Assembly: GCA_017506865.1 (NCBI GenBank)
Contig: JAFCMP010000023.1
Location: 62,001-126,000 of the forward strand
From: Tribonema minus
Taxonomy: Eukaryota; Sar; Xanthophyceae; Tribonematales; Tribonemataceae
DNA length: 64,000 bases
Reading direction: 5' to 3'
Shown here: positions 37,601 through 49,000 of the stretch, one piece after another
How positions within the stretch are numbered: the stretch's first letter is position 1
How the letters are laid out: each line of letters opens with the position of its first letter
Translations under genes and position numbers: made by a program
Notes under the pieces: generated by a model
What the model was told of the DNA's origin: nothing
What the model saw: the letters and a program-made list of their open reading frames with translations, nothing else
Database searches by the model: none

Positions 37601-37700
37601 GCCGAACCGCATCGGCCAGCCCTCGCAGAAAATTCACGCTCTCCTCGCTGCACCCGGCCCTCCAGCCCTGCGCCGCGTCCTCGCCAGTGGCAGCCTGCAT
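31641..37700 (-). CDS. Zn2Cys6 (GAL4-type) zinc-cluster transcription factor 2 (eight exons)
   Basis: Exons on the minus strand: 37566-37700, 37300-37322 (23 nt), 36126-36936, 35547-35773, 34619-34826, 33860-33948, 32823-33146 and 31641-32498. All junctions agree in phase except that the third exon changes frame at a G14 run (36812-36825). One extra G would restore it, giving about 891 residues. The cluster is Cys47, 50, 57, 63, 66 and 73 (SCDFCWRRKLRCEGGNPC, then C-x6-C) with a basic RKQRKK after it. The later acidic stretch (EDDGSDSS) and the long helical region, with AYQAFCAKQAILWAGVATGA and KYFRYMSFSNNLWTQL, resemble a fungal-type middle homology region. The tail is Pro/Ala/Gly-rich and ends in DTWMDTDIYADTS. 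The product is probably a nuclear regulator paralogous to transcription factor 1. Confidence 0.85.
33234..33253. repeat. Short interstitial CCCTAA tract
   Basis: ACCCTAACCTAACCCTAAG in an intron of transcription factor 2, just beside the duplicated exon fragment at 33281. Confidence 0.75.
33281..33385. repeat. Diverged copy of an exon edge of transcription factor 2
   Basis: This matches 33091-33173 almost base for base at an offset of 190. In minus-strand terms it copies the acceptor and about the first 55 coding bases of exon 7 (exon start 33146), with a few substitutions and a G-run expansion. The copy lies in the upstream intron and keeps an AG at the equivalent position. Confidence 0.85.
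35409..35510. repeat. Two copies of a 34-nt unit in an intron
   Basis: CGCAATGCCGCTGCGTGCAC and the following 14 bases occur at 35409-35442 and again at 35477-35510. A related, less similar piece is near 35318. They lie in the intron between exons 4 and 5 of transcription factor 2. Confidence 0.85.
36812..36825. repeat. C14/G14 homopolymer at the frame switch in transcription factor 2
   Basis: Upstream of this run the zinc-cluster frame reads QRKKDEGGGKEGGGG. Downstream, domain-like sequence (SKPSAAGGTGGHSEDDGSDS) continues in another frame. No convincing intron removes the run without also removing the sixth zinc-binding cysteine. A run of 15 or 12 would fuse the two parts. Confidence 0.8.
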
Positions 37701-38291
37701 CGTTACTCTGCATCAGGAACCCTTCAAATCATGCGCTGCGTGCAGTCGACTGATTGTCAGACATACTTCCTTCTCTGCGCGGGGAGATCACGCTCTCGAT
37801 AGCCAGTTCGTGCATACATGAACTTTCTTTTTCTTTAAAAAGCCGGTTAGGGCAAACAAGGAAGTCTCGCCAAGGATGTGTCTGGAGGAGGCTAAAATTT
37901 TGACCCAGAGAGCTGAACTTTCATCACTTTCTTCAAAAAGGCTTCACCCTGAACCCTGACCCAAAGGTGATGACAAGCAGGCCGGCCAATCATGCTTCAT
38001 GGGGGTCGGCCATGTTGACTGCAGTTCACTCTCAATCCCAAGCGTTGCTCGCAAGTGGCAATTTCATATGGTCATGATGAACTGCGACATAAGCAGTTTA
38101 ATGCATCCACCGCCACTCAACAGGAAAATCAAACAAAAAGACAATTGGTGTCGAAAGAAGTTCACGCACCAGAAAGCAGATGCCGGCACCAGTTATCAGA
38201 GACACATCCGCGTCTGTTGCACTCAATGCACATGGGCATCCGTTTGTCAACTAAACGGCCTGTACAGCTGCACATCCTAAAACAGTCGCGG
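37701..38291. other. Intergenic between NOL12 and transcription factor 2
   Basis: Both neighbours read leftward, so this should hold the NOL12 3' end and the promoter of transcription factor 2. It has lower GC than the genes. CTGAACCCTGACCC at about 37949 is a weak telomere-like sequence. No gene is recognised. Confidence 0.4.
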
Positions 38292-39641
38292 TCAACCACA
38301 CTTCGATTTCCCCCCGCCCCGCCCCTTCCCCTTCCCCTTCCCCTTGCCCCCCTCCGCGCCGTCGCGCCCCCCCCCCCTCCCCCCGCCCTTGCTGCCCTTG
38401 GCCCGCGCCAGCAGCTCCCGCGACACCGCCTTGCCGCTGCCGTGCTTCACGTCGCCGCCGGAGCCGCGCCCGCCACCGCCGCCGTGCCGCTTCTTGGTGG
38501 GCATCTTGGCCGCGACGCGCCGCGTGACCGCGGCGAGGCTCCAGTGCGCGTCCTGCGCGTGGCGCGCCAGCTTCGCGCGCTTGTGCTCGCGCAGCTCCTC
38601 GTCCATGTGCCCCGCGCCGCTCGCGCCGCCGCCGCCGCCGCCCCCCTCCGCCCCCTCGCGGCCGCCGTCCTCCTCGTCGTCGCTGCCCGGCGCGATGCCG
38701 AACGTCGTGGTGACCGTCACGTCGCCGCCGAACATGGCGCGCGTGGCGTCGTCGGCAAAGTCGACGACCTCCGCGCCGCGCTCGGGGTCCGCGGCCGTGG
38801 CTTTCCGCCGCTGCGCCTTCATGTCAAACTCGCCGAGGTCCCTGCTGCCGAGGCCCAGCTCATCCAGCTTTTCCTGGTTTGCGACCCTCTGCGAACGCGT
38901 GGCAGGGGGGGGGGGGGGGGCGCTCAGCATGCGGCTATTGGGCGATGGAGCTCATGGCACTCAGCGAGACGTGCCAGCGAGAGGGCAGCACTGCAAGGGT
39001 GCTGCTCTGTGTAGCTTCATGGCGCTGCGAAGACACGTTAAAATCTGCTGCGTGGCCAGTAAGCCAGCCTGCAGCACCTGCAACCATGAAACACCCGCAA
39101 GATACAGCGTAAACTCCGGCACCCTCTGAAGTGTCAAGCTGAATTACAGGTGCGAAAGGTGGGACTGATGCCAACCAGCCCAAGCCCCAGCATGGTGTGT
39201 GCATTTAGATGTTATATTTCGATGGAAATGTTTGTGCATTTGCGCACCTTCTCTTTCCGCTCCTCCAGCCGTTCCTTGCGATCTTTGATTTGCTGCATGG
39301 CCAGGCCAAAGCGCCTCCTCTCCTGTTTTCGTTTGTGGAAGCCCTGCAGGTACTCAGTGCGTGCCTCCGGGTCAAAGCTTATTTCTGTTATCGGCCTCTT
39401 TTTGCCCTTCTTCCTGTCCCCACCACCTGTGACAGAGCACGTACAAGGTCGTAGAGTAAGGGACTCCGGCGATTACAGCGCTGCTGATAAGCAGGGAGCA
39501 ATCGGGCGAATGGGAAGCCAGGCTTCTAATGGTCAGAGCAGCGCAGGCCATTTTGAATTCAGCTGGTAGAAATTCAGCTATTGCCAGAAGCACGAGCAAG
39601 TCTTACAGCACCACCAGAGCTCTCACTCAGCACCTACCCAT
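38292..39641 (-). CDS. NOL12/Rrp17-like nucleolar rRNA-processing protein (three exons)
   Basis: Exons on the minus strand: 39638-39641 (ATG plus one base), 39248-39426 and 38292-38888. They join in frame to 259 residues. The second exon carries the conserved N-terminal signature of the Nop25/NOL12/Rrp17 family: SFDPEARTEYLQGFHKRKQE followed by a long charged coiled region ending RLEERKEK. In yeast and animals the family acts in nucleolar pre-rRNA 5' processing. The C-terminal part holds a TVTTTFGI segment similar to the family's second motif, then a Gly/Lys-rich basic tail suited to RNA binding and nucleolar retention. The first coding exon contributes only the initiator codon and one base. 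Confidence 0.88.
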
Positions 39642-40100
39642 TTTTGTTGAACTTGTGTGGATGCCTCCCTTTTCACAGCTGCGGCCACCTGATGACGATC
39701 TTGATGGTTCGTCGGCTGGGGCAGAGGCCTGACACTCAAGCACTTGCAGAAAAAGCGCTGCTCGTCGTACGCGCGCAGAAGCTTCAGCAAGAGAGCAACG
39801 CAAAAGTTTGCTGAGCATCCGCGCAGCGTTTTAGGTATGCCACACTCCGAGCCAAAACTTGAGAGAAGAGACACCACCCGCACACGAAGGTTTTACAGCG
39901 GCAGACATTTGAGGCTGGGTACAGCTGGAGCAAAGGAGAGCTGCGAAGCGCGGAGGCCTCAGCGAGAGCATTCACTAGTGGGGGAGGAGGCACTTCACTT
40001 CAATAAAGCCGGCCTGAGACACTCTTGGCGTGGAGGGGCAGCGAAAACACACCAGGATCAGTGCAGGCGCTAGCGCAGCAGAAGGCCTTATCCTCTGCCG
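39642..40100. promoter_or_regulatory. Divergent promoter interval between NOL12 and the OTU protease
   Basis: 459 bases separate the two divergent ATGs, so both promoters and 5' UTRs must lie here. No clear TATA box is seen for either gene. Confidence 0.35.
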
Positions 40101-43100
40101 ATGGGCGCGGCCTCTTCCAAGGCTGCGGCCGGCACCCAGGTGGTCCAGGGGGATGTGGTTCAGGTGCAGGACGCTGCAGGTTCTTGGAAGGCAGCACGAG
40201 TGCTGAGCGTGGCCTATGCGAGCAACGCCACCACGGTGTCCACGCAGAGCGGGAGCAGCGGCAGCCTCAGCCGCAGCATGTCCCTGTCTCTGGAGCTGCT
40301 GGATGGCACGGGGATGGTCGTGCTGGATACCGCTGCAGACAGGGACAGGGTAAACATTGGGGGGAAGAGCCTGCCAGCAGCAGGCGAGATCGAGACCGGC
40401 AAGCAGCTAGGCGAGAGGAAGCGCAGCATCATCAAATTCAGACGCATGAAGCGGCTGCTGAGCTTTGGCGGCGGCAACAGCGGCAGCAGTCACGGCGCTT
40501 CCGCCAGTAAAGCTCGGAAGCTCCAAGACCCCACCGGCAGCCTGGCTCCAGTTGCAGGCGAGCTGTTCAGCTCAGAAGCGACGCCAGGCGGCGGCACTGA
40601 CACGGTTACGGAGGCTGCCAGCAGTCCATCTGACGAGCCCGTCTGCGATGATGCGGACATGCAGATAGTAGTAGACGAGCCGCCGCTATCGCAACACCAG
40701 AGCCCGCGTCGTCCGCCTCCGCGCCCGCTGCCGCCAGCGTACCGTGATGGCGGCGCCGAACGTCGTCCATCCTTTGCGCAACAACATGTCGTCAATGCGA
40801 CGGCAGCTGCTATGGCAGTACCAGACGAGCCATGTGCTCGTGTATTACGCAACACGCGCGCCAACAGCACGCCGACTCAGCTCGGCGGCAGCAGCGGCGG
40901 CGCCAGTGCCAGGAGCGCCAGCGTGGACCGCGGCAGCTTTGAGCGCGATTGCGACCGCGACAGCTCGGGCCGTCATGGCCGCAGCAGCAGCGCCGCCGCC
41001 GCGCCGCCGCTGCGCGTGCACGTCGGCATGGCGGTCATGTGCCTGGACCGCTTCCCTTCCAAGTACACGGGCGAGGTCCTGTACAAGTGGCGCCCGGCGA
41101 CGATCGTGCACCTCGGCGGCACCGCGGGCGGCGCGCACGCGCCCGCCACGGCCGTCGTCCACTACCACGGCTGGGGCGAGCGCTTCGACGTGGAGCTCTC
41201 GCTGCGCCGCGAGTGGGAGCGCCTCGCGCTTGCGGAGTGGGCGGGCGACGCCGACGCCGTGCTCACGGGCGCGCCGCTGCGCGGCGCCGCGCGCGAGGCG
41301 TCCTGGTCCGCCTTTGCGGCGGACGCGCCCGCCGCCGCGGCGGCGGCGCGCCGCAACCAGCAGCGGCGCCGCGCGCGGCCGCTGCAGCTCGAGGACGGCG
41401 TGCGCGTGGAGTGCCTTGACGCGGGCCGCTGGCGCCGCGCCGTGGTCGAGAGGTACGAGCCGGCGGAGCCGCGCCTTGCGCAGCCTGCGCGCGCGCTGCT
41501 GCGCTTCGAGGGCGCGCCCGGCCAGTGCGTGGTGGAGGGCGAGGAGATCGATGCGCTGCTGCGGCGGCGGCGGCATCGCCACTCAAACGACGGCGGCAGC
41601 GGCGGCGGCGGCGGCGGCGGCGCGCCCGTCGGCGCCGGCACCGGCGGCGGCCGGCCCTCGGAGGAGTGCGACAGCGGCGGCAACGGCGGCGGCAGCGGCA
41701 GCGCCGACCTGGCTTCCTCGCCGCCGCCGCCGCGCAGTGGCCCGCCATCGCGGCTGGCGCGCCGCCTCGAGCGCGGCAGCCTGGACGGCAGCTACGCGAG
41801 CAGCGGCGGCGGCGGCGGGCGGCCCGCGCGCAGCCTGAGCCAGCGCGCCCTGTCGCGCGCGCCGCAGTGGCTGACCGCCGACGAGGCGGAGGACCCTGAG
41901 GACCCGGCGTTTCTGGACGCGATGGCGCGCCGCGGCCTGGCGGTGGTGGAGATGGAGCCGGACGGCAACTGCCTGTACCGCGCGGTGAGTGGGCGACGGG
42001 TGGCGCCGGCGGCGTGGCCCCGCGGGGGGCGCAAGAGGGGGGGGGTGGGGGGGTCTCGGGCGCGCAGCGTTGGGTAGTGGTGGGGGGGTCGCTGGGGGGC
42101 GGCGGTCGCTGCGCCACATTGATCGCTGCTTCAGTGCTCATGTTGGGGTTGAGCAACGCAGTGGGGGGGGGGGCGTAGTGGCCATCGTCGTGCGCCATTT
42201 CTGTGCAACTGCGGAACTCATGCTGCTGGTGACGCGGTTTGTTGAATCTGCAGTGCGGCAGGCGCGGCTCAACGCAATGATGTTGCGCTACATGGGGCAG
42301 CGATTGGCATCTGCTGCCTCGCTCGGGCGCCCTCTGCGTGTCTGCGACCTCACTGTGCCCTGGGCCCACAGCTGCGAGGAAGCTGTACCCCTCATTATGA
42401 TGTGGTCGTCGCTGACGCTGTCACTCGCTGCACGTTCGCCGGGCGTTCTCTAGCTGCGCGCCGCTGCCTCCGCACGCTCGCGTTTCTGACAATGCTCGCC
42501 CGCCTCTTCTTTCTTGTGTGCACGCGCGCAGGTGTCGGACCAGATCTACGGCAACTGCGATAACCACCTCTATGTGCGGAAGGTGAGTCACTCAGAACGA
42601 GGGCGGCGCTTGAAGTAGCGCCTTGAAGTTTGCTGCGCGCCGTCACAGCTTCGTGCTTGCAGCTAGCGCGCTGTGTGAGAGCTGATCTGGGCCTGCCGTC
42701 TTTAAAGTTCCTGTAGCTCCATTCACACCAGAAGGTGGTGACGGTTGCGCTGGTCGCTCAGGCGCGCGCGTACTCCCGTGTCACAGGCGCACAGCGCCCC
42801 CGATGCGGCGGCATCATCGCTCTGCGGGAAGCGCGCTTCTCTGCACATCATTCGACGGCGTGATTGCGCACCTTCCGTGCACCCGCCACCAGCCCTCGCG
42901 CCGCACACTGCGCACCACGCTCCCGCCCCACGTCGGCGCAGCCTCGCTGACTCGCCCCCCCATGACCCCGCCCGTCCCCCGCCCGTTCCCGCATCCGTTC
43001 ACCCTCCCTGCCTCTGCCGTCGTGGAGCACATCTCGACTTTACGCCCCATCCTGCCGTACACCATCCCTACTAGCCTGACCCCCCACCCCCACCCCCCAC

Positions 43101-44135
43101 CCCGCCCCCCCCCTGCCGTACACCATCCCTACTAGCCTGACCCCCCCCCCCCCCCCCCCCCCCTGCCCCACGCGCGCAGGCGTGCGTCGACCACATGAGC
43201 GCGCACCGCACGCGCTTCGGCACGTTCGTCGCTGGCGATTTCGCCGCGTACCTGCGCCGCGCGCGCCAGCCCGGCGTCTGGGGCGACGACCTCGAGATCC
43301 GCGCCCTCGAGGAGGTCTTCGACAGGCCCGTGCGCATCTACGCCGCGGAGGACCCGCGCGCGCGCCCCATGAAGATGGACTTTGAGCACGCGCTGGAGGG
43401 GGGCGGGGAGGGGGGCGCGGGGGGGGGGGGCGGGGGGCGGCGCGTCGCGCCCATCACCCTCTCGTACCACGGCCACAGCCACTACAACAGCGTGCGCGAC
43501 GCGCGCCTCGTGTACCCGCTGCAGCCGCGGCAGTCGCAGGTGAGAGGGGGGGGGGGTGCGCGCATGCGCGCGAGAGGCAGCATCGGCGTGCCGATCGATA
43601 TGACGCGGTTTTTCAGGGGTGTCGCAGGGCAATGCGGCACGAGTGGGCTCTGGTTCTGTACGGCGGAGTGGTGGGTAGTGTACTGCGTTTTGTTTTCATA
43701 CGGCGGAGTGATGGGTAGCGAGTGATGAGCACTTCTGCAATGTGCAGCGGCGCGGTGTGCGCGCAGCCGGTGTCGGTGTGCGCAGGTTGCGCGCTGTCAG
43801 TGCCCGTCGGCGCGGGAAGGTGCGCTTTGTCTGCGTGAGCGCGTGCACTGCGCATTAGGGCAACTGTTCGCCTGCACAAAATGCATCTTGCTGCGCGACG
43901 GCCCAACGCCATCTGCTGCCCTGCGACAGCCTGATCTGATGCCGTCTACGCCGTTCTCCCGCCGCGCCGCCGCTGCGCGCTGCAGGTCCTGCTGCGCACG
44001 CGCCTGCAGCAGCACGCGCTGTCGCCGGGCACGCCGTCGCCCAGCGCGCCCTCGACCGCTGAAGAAGATCGCGGCAGCGTTGCGTGGCCCCTCGGGCCGT
44101 GGGTCACCATCAGCGCGCCGCCGCTGTGCACATAG
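40101..44135 (+). CDS. OTUD5-like OTU-domain deubiquitinase with tudor-like N-terminal domains (four exons)
   Basis: Exons 40101-41984, 42532-42582, 43180-43539 and 43986-44135 join in frame (all phase 0) to 814 residues. The OTU domain spans about 605-770: EMEPDGNCLYRAVSDQIYGN with catalytic Cys624, the helix region ending WGDDLEIRALEEVFDRPVRI, and YHGHSHYNSV with catalytic His near 746. The arrangement matches OTUD5-type cysteine proteases that remove ubiquitin. Upstream lie two small beta-barrel-like segments: VHVGMAVMCLDRFP to VHYHGWGERFDVEL (about 310-375), which resembles tudor-knot/Agenet modules, and DGVRVECLDAGRWRRAVVE (about 433-480). The start MGAASSKA fits an N-myristoylation signal. 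The Ser/Gly-rich linkers between domains are long. Confidence 0.88.
43051..43145. repeat. Tandem duplication in an OTU-gene intron
   Basis: CCTGCCGTACACCATCCCTA followed by CTAGCCTGACCCCCC occurs at about 43051-43085 and again at about 43112-43145, separated by C-rich sequence. The second copy runs directly into the poly-C acceptor tract of exon 3. Confidence 0.85.
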
Positions 44136-46045
44136 CAGTTTGGTGCTGCACATGACCGCTAAGTAAGCATGCTGGCCGGCTGCGCGCTCTGCTCAGCGCC
44201 CGCCCCCCCCTGCCCCCCCGCCCCCCCCCCCCCCGTCCCCCCCCACACGTGGTGGATGACATGGAGGGGCGTGCTCCGACGGAACCTAGGGCGCCCCCTT
44301 GAGGGGTGTCGTCACAATCATACGCGCGCGCGCAGCACACCGGCGGCGGCGGCGGCGGCGGCGTCTTGTAGAGGGTCGCGACAATCTCTTTCTCCTCCCT
44401 GTGCTCCCTCCCTATATCATATATGTATTCTGTTGACGCCGGCCCTGCGGCAGTAGTGCGGGTGCGCGCGCGCGCCGCGGCGGCGGCGCACCCCGGCGGC
44501 GCTGCTTGCCGCCCGATAATGATTATTCTAGCGCGCGCGCGCGCAGCGGCGGCGGTGCATGAGTGTAGCGGCCCCTTGGGGGCTGCGCGCACGGCCGCTG
44601 CTGCGGCGCAGTCACGGCGCGCTGCCGTGACGGCAGCGTGAAGTGAGTGGTAGGCTCTGTAGGTAGGTAGCAGTACCCAAAGGGACGTGGGTACTGAAGT
44701 CATTTTTTTCTCATTTACGTCCCGCCGGATACATGCATACACTCTCAATAAAGAGCTGCACTTGCTGCCCGCGTGCACTGTGGATTGGCGAGGGTGTCTG
44801 GTGTGTTGCGGCGTGCGCTCTGTGTCCTCTGTTGCTCTACACCGCCATCATTGTCGCCAAGTGTGTCAGGCCTGTTGCAATCGTGTCTGCTTTCTAGCTT
44901 TGGCGGGGATGCGGCAACAGCATCACTATTGTGGTGAGTATGGGGCAGGCTTGGGTGCAGCATGCTTATGACGCACATTGGGGACGACGTTTAAAATCGT
45001 TGTGCAGTGCTCAAGGAGTGAGCAACACTGCATTTCTTTGCCCGCTGCAGACTGATGAACAGTGGCTCTGTAGCACCAAGTATGATGACGGGGGTCATCA
45101 GCATCAAGGGTGCGCAGGACTTTCCGTAACACCTAACCATGCATGAATGTGTGAGCTCTGGCTGAACTCATCAAATTGCACAGGTGCATGACTCATCATG
45201 CAGCTACACTGGGCACTTCTTTTGCGTTACCATTGCTGAGCAATGCCCATCATCTGATGATGGTAAAGGGTACTTCATACTTCAGAAGTATCATTGTTCA
45301 CAACACGCTTTGCACGCTTTGGAAAAATATAGACGCCAGTACAATGATGCCGCACAAATTGGGCGTAAACATCGGACACACATCCAGAGCTTGCACACAC
45401 GGTGCAGTCACTCGTGCTAGTAGCCAGGGTACTGCTTCATACCAAAGCTGCAAAGTGTTGCATGCTCTGCTGCGCTTCTGTCAAAAGGCACAGGGTATGG
45501 AGATGATGGCAGCAGACTGCATGCAAGCAGAAGCACAAGGGAATCAAGGCGCGTGTACGCGCAAGCCAAGTCTGATTGCGTGGCAAAAGCACATGTTGAC
45601 AAAACTAATGTGCTGCAGCGGCAAATGGTCCCTTGGGACGCAGCAGGCGATGTCATGGAGCTTCCCAGGGACACCGTCGCCACTTGCGTCCCACCATGTG
45701 CTCAGTGGCGATGGCTTTGGCGCCACGCAATGCTTTACAGGCCATCCCCTGCCCCCCCCCCCTCCCCCCTTCCCCACGCCTCCTGTTTGTACGCCTGACA
45801 GCGAGACAGGGGCCGGCGCCTCACGCGCTCCCAGAGGACAGCCAGCAGCAGCGCGGTCATGCTCGCGACAAATAGCAGCCAGCGCCAACCCCAGCATAGC
45901 TGCACCACGCAGCCGCCACATGTTGCTTTCAGGCACGCCACATCGGGAAACCGCCAGCAATCGCGGGCGGACTCGTCACGGGGGGGGGGCGCTCAAAAAC
46001 GCATCTCGCACTCTCAAACAATGTACTGTGGAGAGACGGCGCGAA
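44136..46045. other. Convergent intergenic region with hairpin and AATAAA, no gene recognised
   Basis: Lies 3' of both the OTU gene and the DOHH gene. A perfect 8-bp inverted repeat, GTCACGGC (44611-44618) and GCCGTGAC (44624-44631), could form a hairpin with a 5-base loop. AATAAA occurs at 44747-44752 on the plus strand, about 610 bases past the OTU stop. Large open frames across 45176-46117 have no domain-like sequence and run into the antisense of the DOHH last exon. Confidence 0.45.
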
Positions 46046-49000
46046 TCACGCGGCGATGCCGTCCGCGCTGGCGCCGCCCTTCCAGTAGTCAATGGTGTTG
46101 AGCGCGACCTCGCATGACTCCTTCACCACCACGGCGTCGTCGCCGGCAAACGCGGCCAGCAGCGCCTCCGCCTCGGCGCCGCCGATGGCGCCGAGCGCTT
46201 CCGCCGCCTGCGCGCGGTGTGGCGGCAGCGCAGCAGGGGCGGGACGGGGCACGTGAGGGAGCAGATTGAGAGAGGTCGAGACTGAGACACGCAATGAGAT
46301 TGTGTCAGCTCATGCTGTTCAGGTGCTGCTGTGCATTCGAAGGCTTGGGGACTCAGCACCGCCGACGCCGCCGCTGGTGTGCAGCAGCAGCGCAGGTGCC
46401 GCCAGCAATCTGAGTGTCTGTGTAATCAGAGAGCCTTGTGCCAGCGGAGGGTCACGCAGTGCGCACGCTGACTGCAATTTTATGACCCAAAGGGAGCAGC
46501 GCCTGAGCCCCGCTGCGATACGCAATGCGAGTGCGCGCGCTGCTCTGCCGGTGCTCTGCGCGCATTCGCTGGCAATGATGAGCACGAGCGAGCCGTGACC
46601 GTGGTCACATGGCGAGCTGGATGCGCGGGGCGCCGCCAGCACGCCGGCTGCCAGTCGCTGCGATGACTGCGCCCCCGCCCCCACAACTGCCTGGAGCATC
46701 ATCACCGGTGGTGCCGCTCATGAGCGGCATGCGCTTGTACTGCAAGCGCACCATGCACAGACGCTGCATGGCATCTGCACGGTGGACATGGCTGTGAAGC
46801 TGCGTTAGCGCTCGGTTTGATGACAATCCGAGCTATACTTCGAGATTTTTTGATGCGGTGATGATACACATTGACAGACTCCATGCCCTGTATCACCTGC
46901 CGCGCACACTTTGCATGCACGAGGCTTTGCTCTAGCTGCTTTAAGTGGTGAGCACCAGCTGGGCGCTCTCTTGTTAAGGAGGACCTTCACATCAGATGTT
47001 GTCATCGTGACAAGGCCCCGCGCCCCCCCCATCCCCCCCCCGCAAACACAAATGATAACAATGAGCGACCGACCGTGCATACCTCGTGGCGCACCATGCG
47101 GTGCTCGGACGTGTCCTTCAGGACCGCCGACAGCGCGGGGACGGACGCCACGTGTGCCATCTGCCCGAGGACGTAGGCGACCTGCGGGTACGGCAGCAGC
47201 AGCAGCAGCAGCAGCGCGCGCGAGATTGAGGATACGCGCTGCTCTCGCCGCGCGACTCGAACGGTCGCTTGCGCCAGGCGCGGCCTATGCGGACTAGACA
47301 TTCCAGAGGGGGGATGCAGAGAGGTGTGGGGCGCATGTGCCCCGGGAGCTGAAGAATGGTGTGGGACGTGATGGCGTGACGTGCGCTGCAGCAGATGCGC
47401 AAATGACGAGATGGCTTCACCGGGAGCAGTTGCCAGGCGGAGAGCTCGCGCCAGTGCGCAGCCAGACGTCACAACGCGGCGGAGGGCTCCCACCGCAAAG
47501 TGTGCTCGTGCTGAAACCTTTGCAGTTGCTATGCGCCCCAGGGGTTGTCGGTGCAACGTCTCGGCACGTGCCGTACATTGTAAGTGTCAAAACAGGTCTC
47601 GAGATGCGTTGCGACGACAACGCTCTGTGCGCTGTGCATCGCCGCAGCGGCGGCGCGCCTGGCTGGCGCAAGTGCGTCGAGCGGCGGTCGCGGCGGCGTG
47701 ACCCCCGGCTGCGAGCCCCAGCGCAACAGCTGACAAAGACGGCGCGCAGCAGTCTGTCAGGGGCGTGCGCGCACATTGCCACAGACCTGAGCGCAGCGCT
47801 GGCGATGGCGCACGGCGCGCGCGCTGCTGCTGAAGCGCAGACAAAGGGTCCGGCTCAACGCAGTGCACCGCGGGGTGGGGGCAGGTAGGTGCCGTACAGG
47901 CACGACGCCGCCTTCGCTCACCTCGTGCTTGAACAGGCTGTTGGGCTCGTCTTGGAACGCGCTCGACAGCGCCAGTACCTGCAGAGGCAAACCCCAGAGC
48001 AGATCGTTGGTGAATTTTTTCAAATTCAACTTCAGCTTTTGCGCTGTGATTCACATCTCGCCGCCGCTGTTTGCTGAGCGGCATGGTGGGCACTCAGGGC
48101 GCAGCAATGGAGGGGATTGTTGACGCAACAAGGAGCTCAAGGCAACGAGGACCGCTCACACGCTTGCTAGTGAGCCCTCAGGCGGCCTGGCGTTTAGGCC
48201 GCGGCCACAGACGGCAAGCGCTGGCACACGGAGCTTGCAACATGAAGATGTGCTGGTGTCGCCGCAGTCCTGTATAGTGGAAGTGTCTTCTCAACGTCAT
48301 ATACAACCGCAGCACCAGCACAAGTGCCACGCACATGCCCCCCGAAGCGCGTACATGCTCCCAGCAGCACTGCTCAGATGCATGCCGAGCGCCCTCGGTT
48401 GCTATGCTTGATGTGCATCAGAATCAGAAATGTTGCGCAAATGATCACACGTGCTCCCGCACACTCACCGCGTCCTCGGTCCCCCTGTTGCGCAAGCTGA
48501 ACATGGCCCTGTATGGCAGAGAGTGCGAGAGAGAACAGCCAGGGCAGCAACAAAATATGAGTTTGAGTTGGTTGGTTGTCATTCTATGATGTTCGCCCGT
48601 CCATTTAGCGCACTGAGGCATGCGGACGACTCTGCGCACGCGGCAAGTACCGCGATTGACTTCCATGAAACACGCGTGCGATCTGCCATTTGCCACAGCG
48701 GCGCAGCACAGAAAGTGCGTCAGTGCTCAGCTTCTGTGCAGCGGCGCTCACCTGTACCGCGCGAACAGCGGCAGCGACGCGTCTAGCAGCTGCCGCCGCA
48801 GCTCCTCCACGGGGACCTCTTTGGGGCAGCTGGGCGCGGGGTCAATGCTGAGGTACGGGTTCGCATCCAGCGGCGTGGCCCTGGCGGCGGCGTCGTGAGG
48901 GACAGGAAGGAGACATGATCATTATTATTGCAGTAGACCAAGACTTGGCTAGCAGTGGTGATGGAGGCGCCAGCACGAGGACATTGAGGGGTAGAGTCAT

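Noticed and set aside
45176-46117. 313-codon plus-strand frame
   Set aside because: No domain, uneven composition, and it overlaps the antisense of the last DOHH exon.
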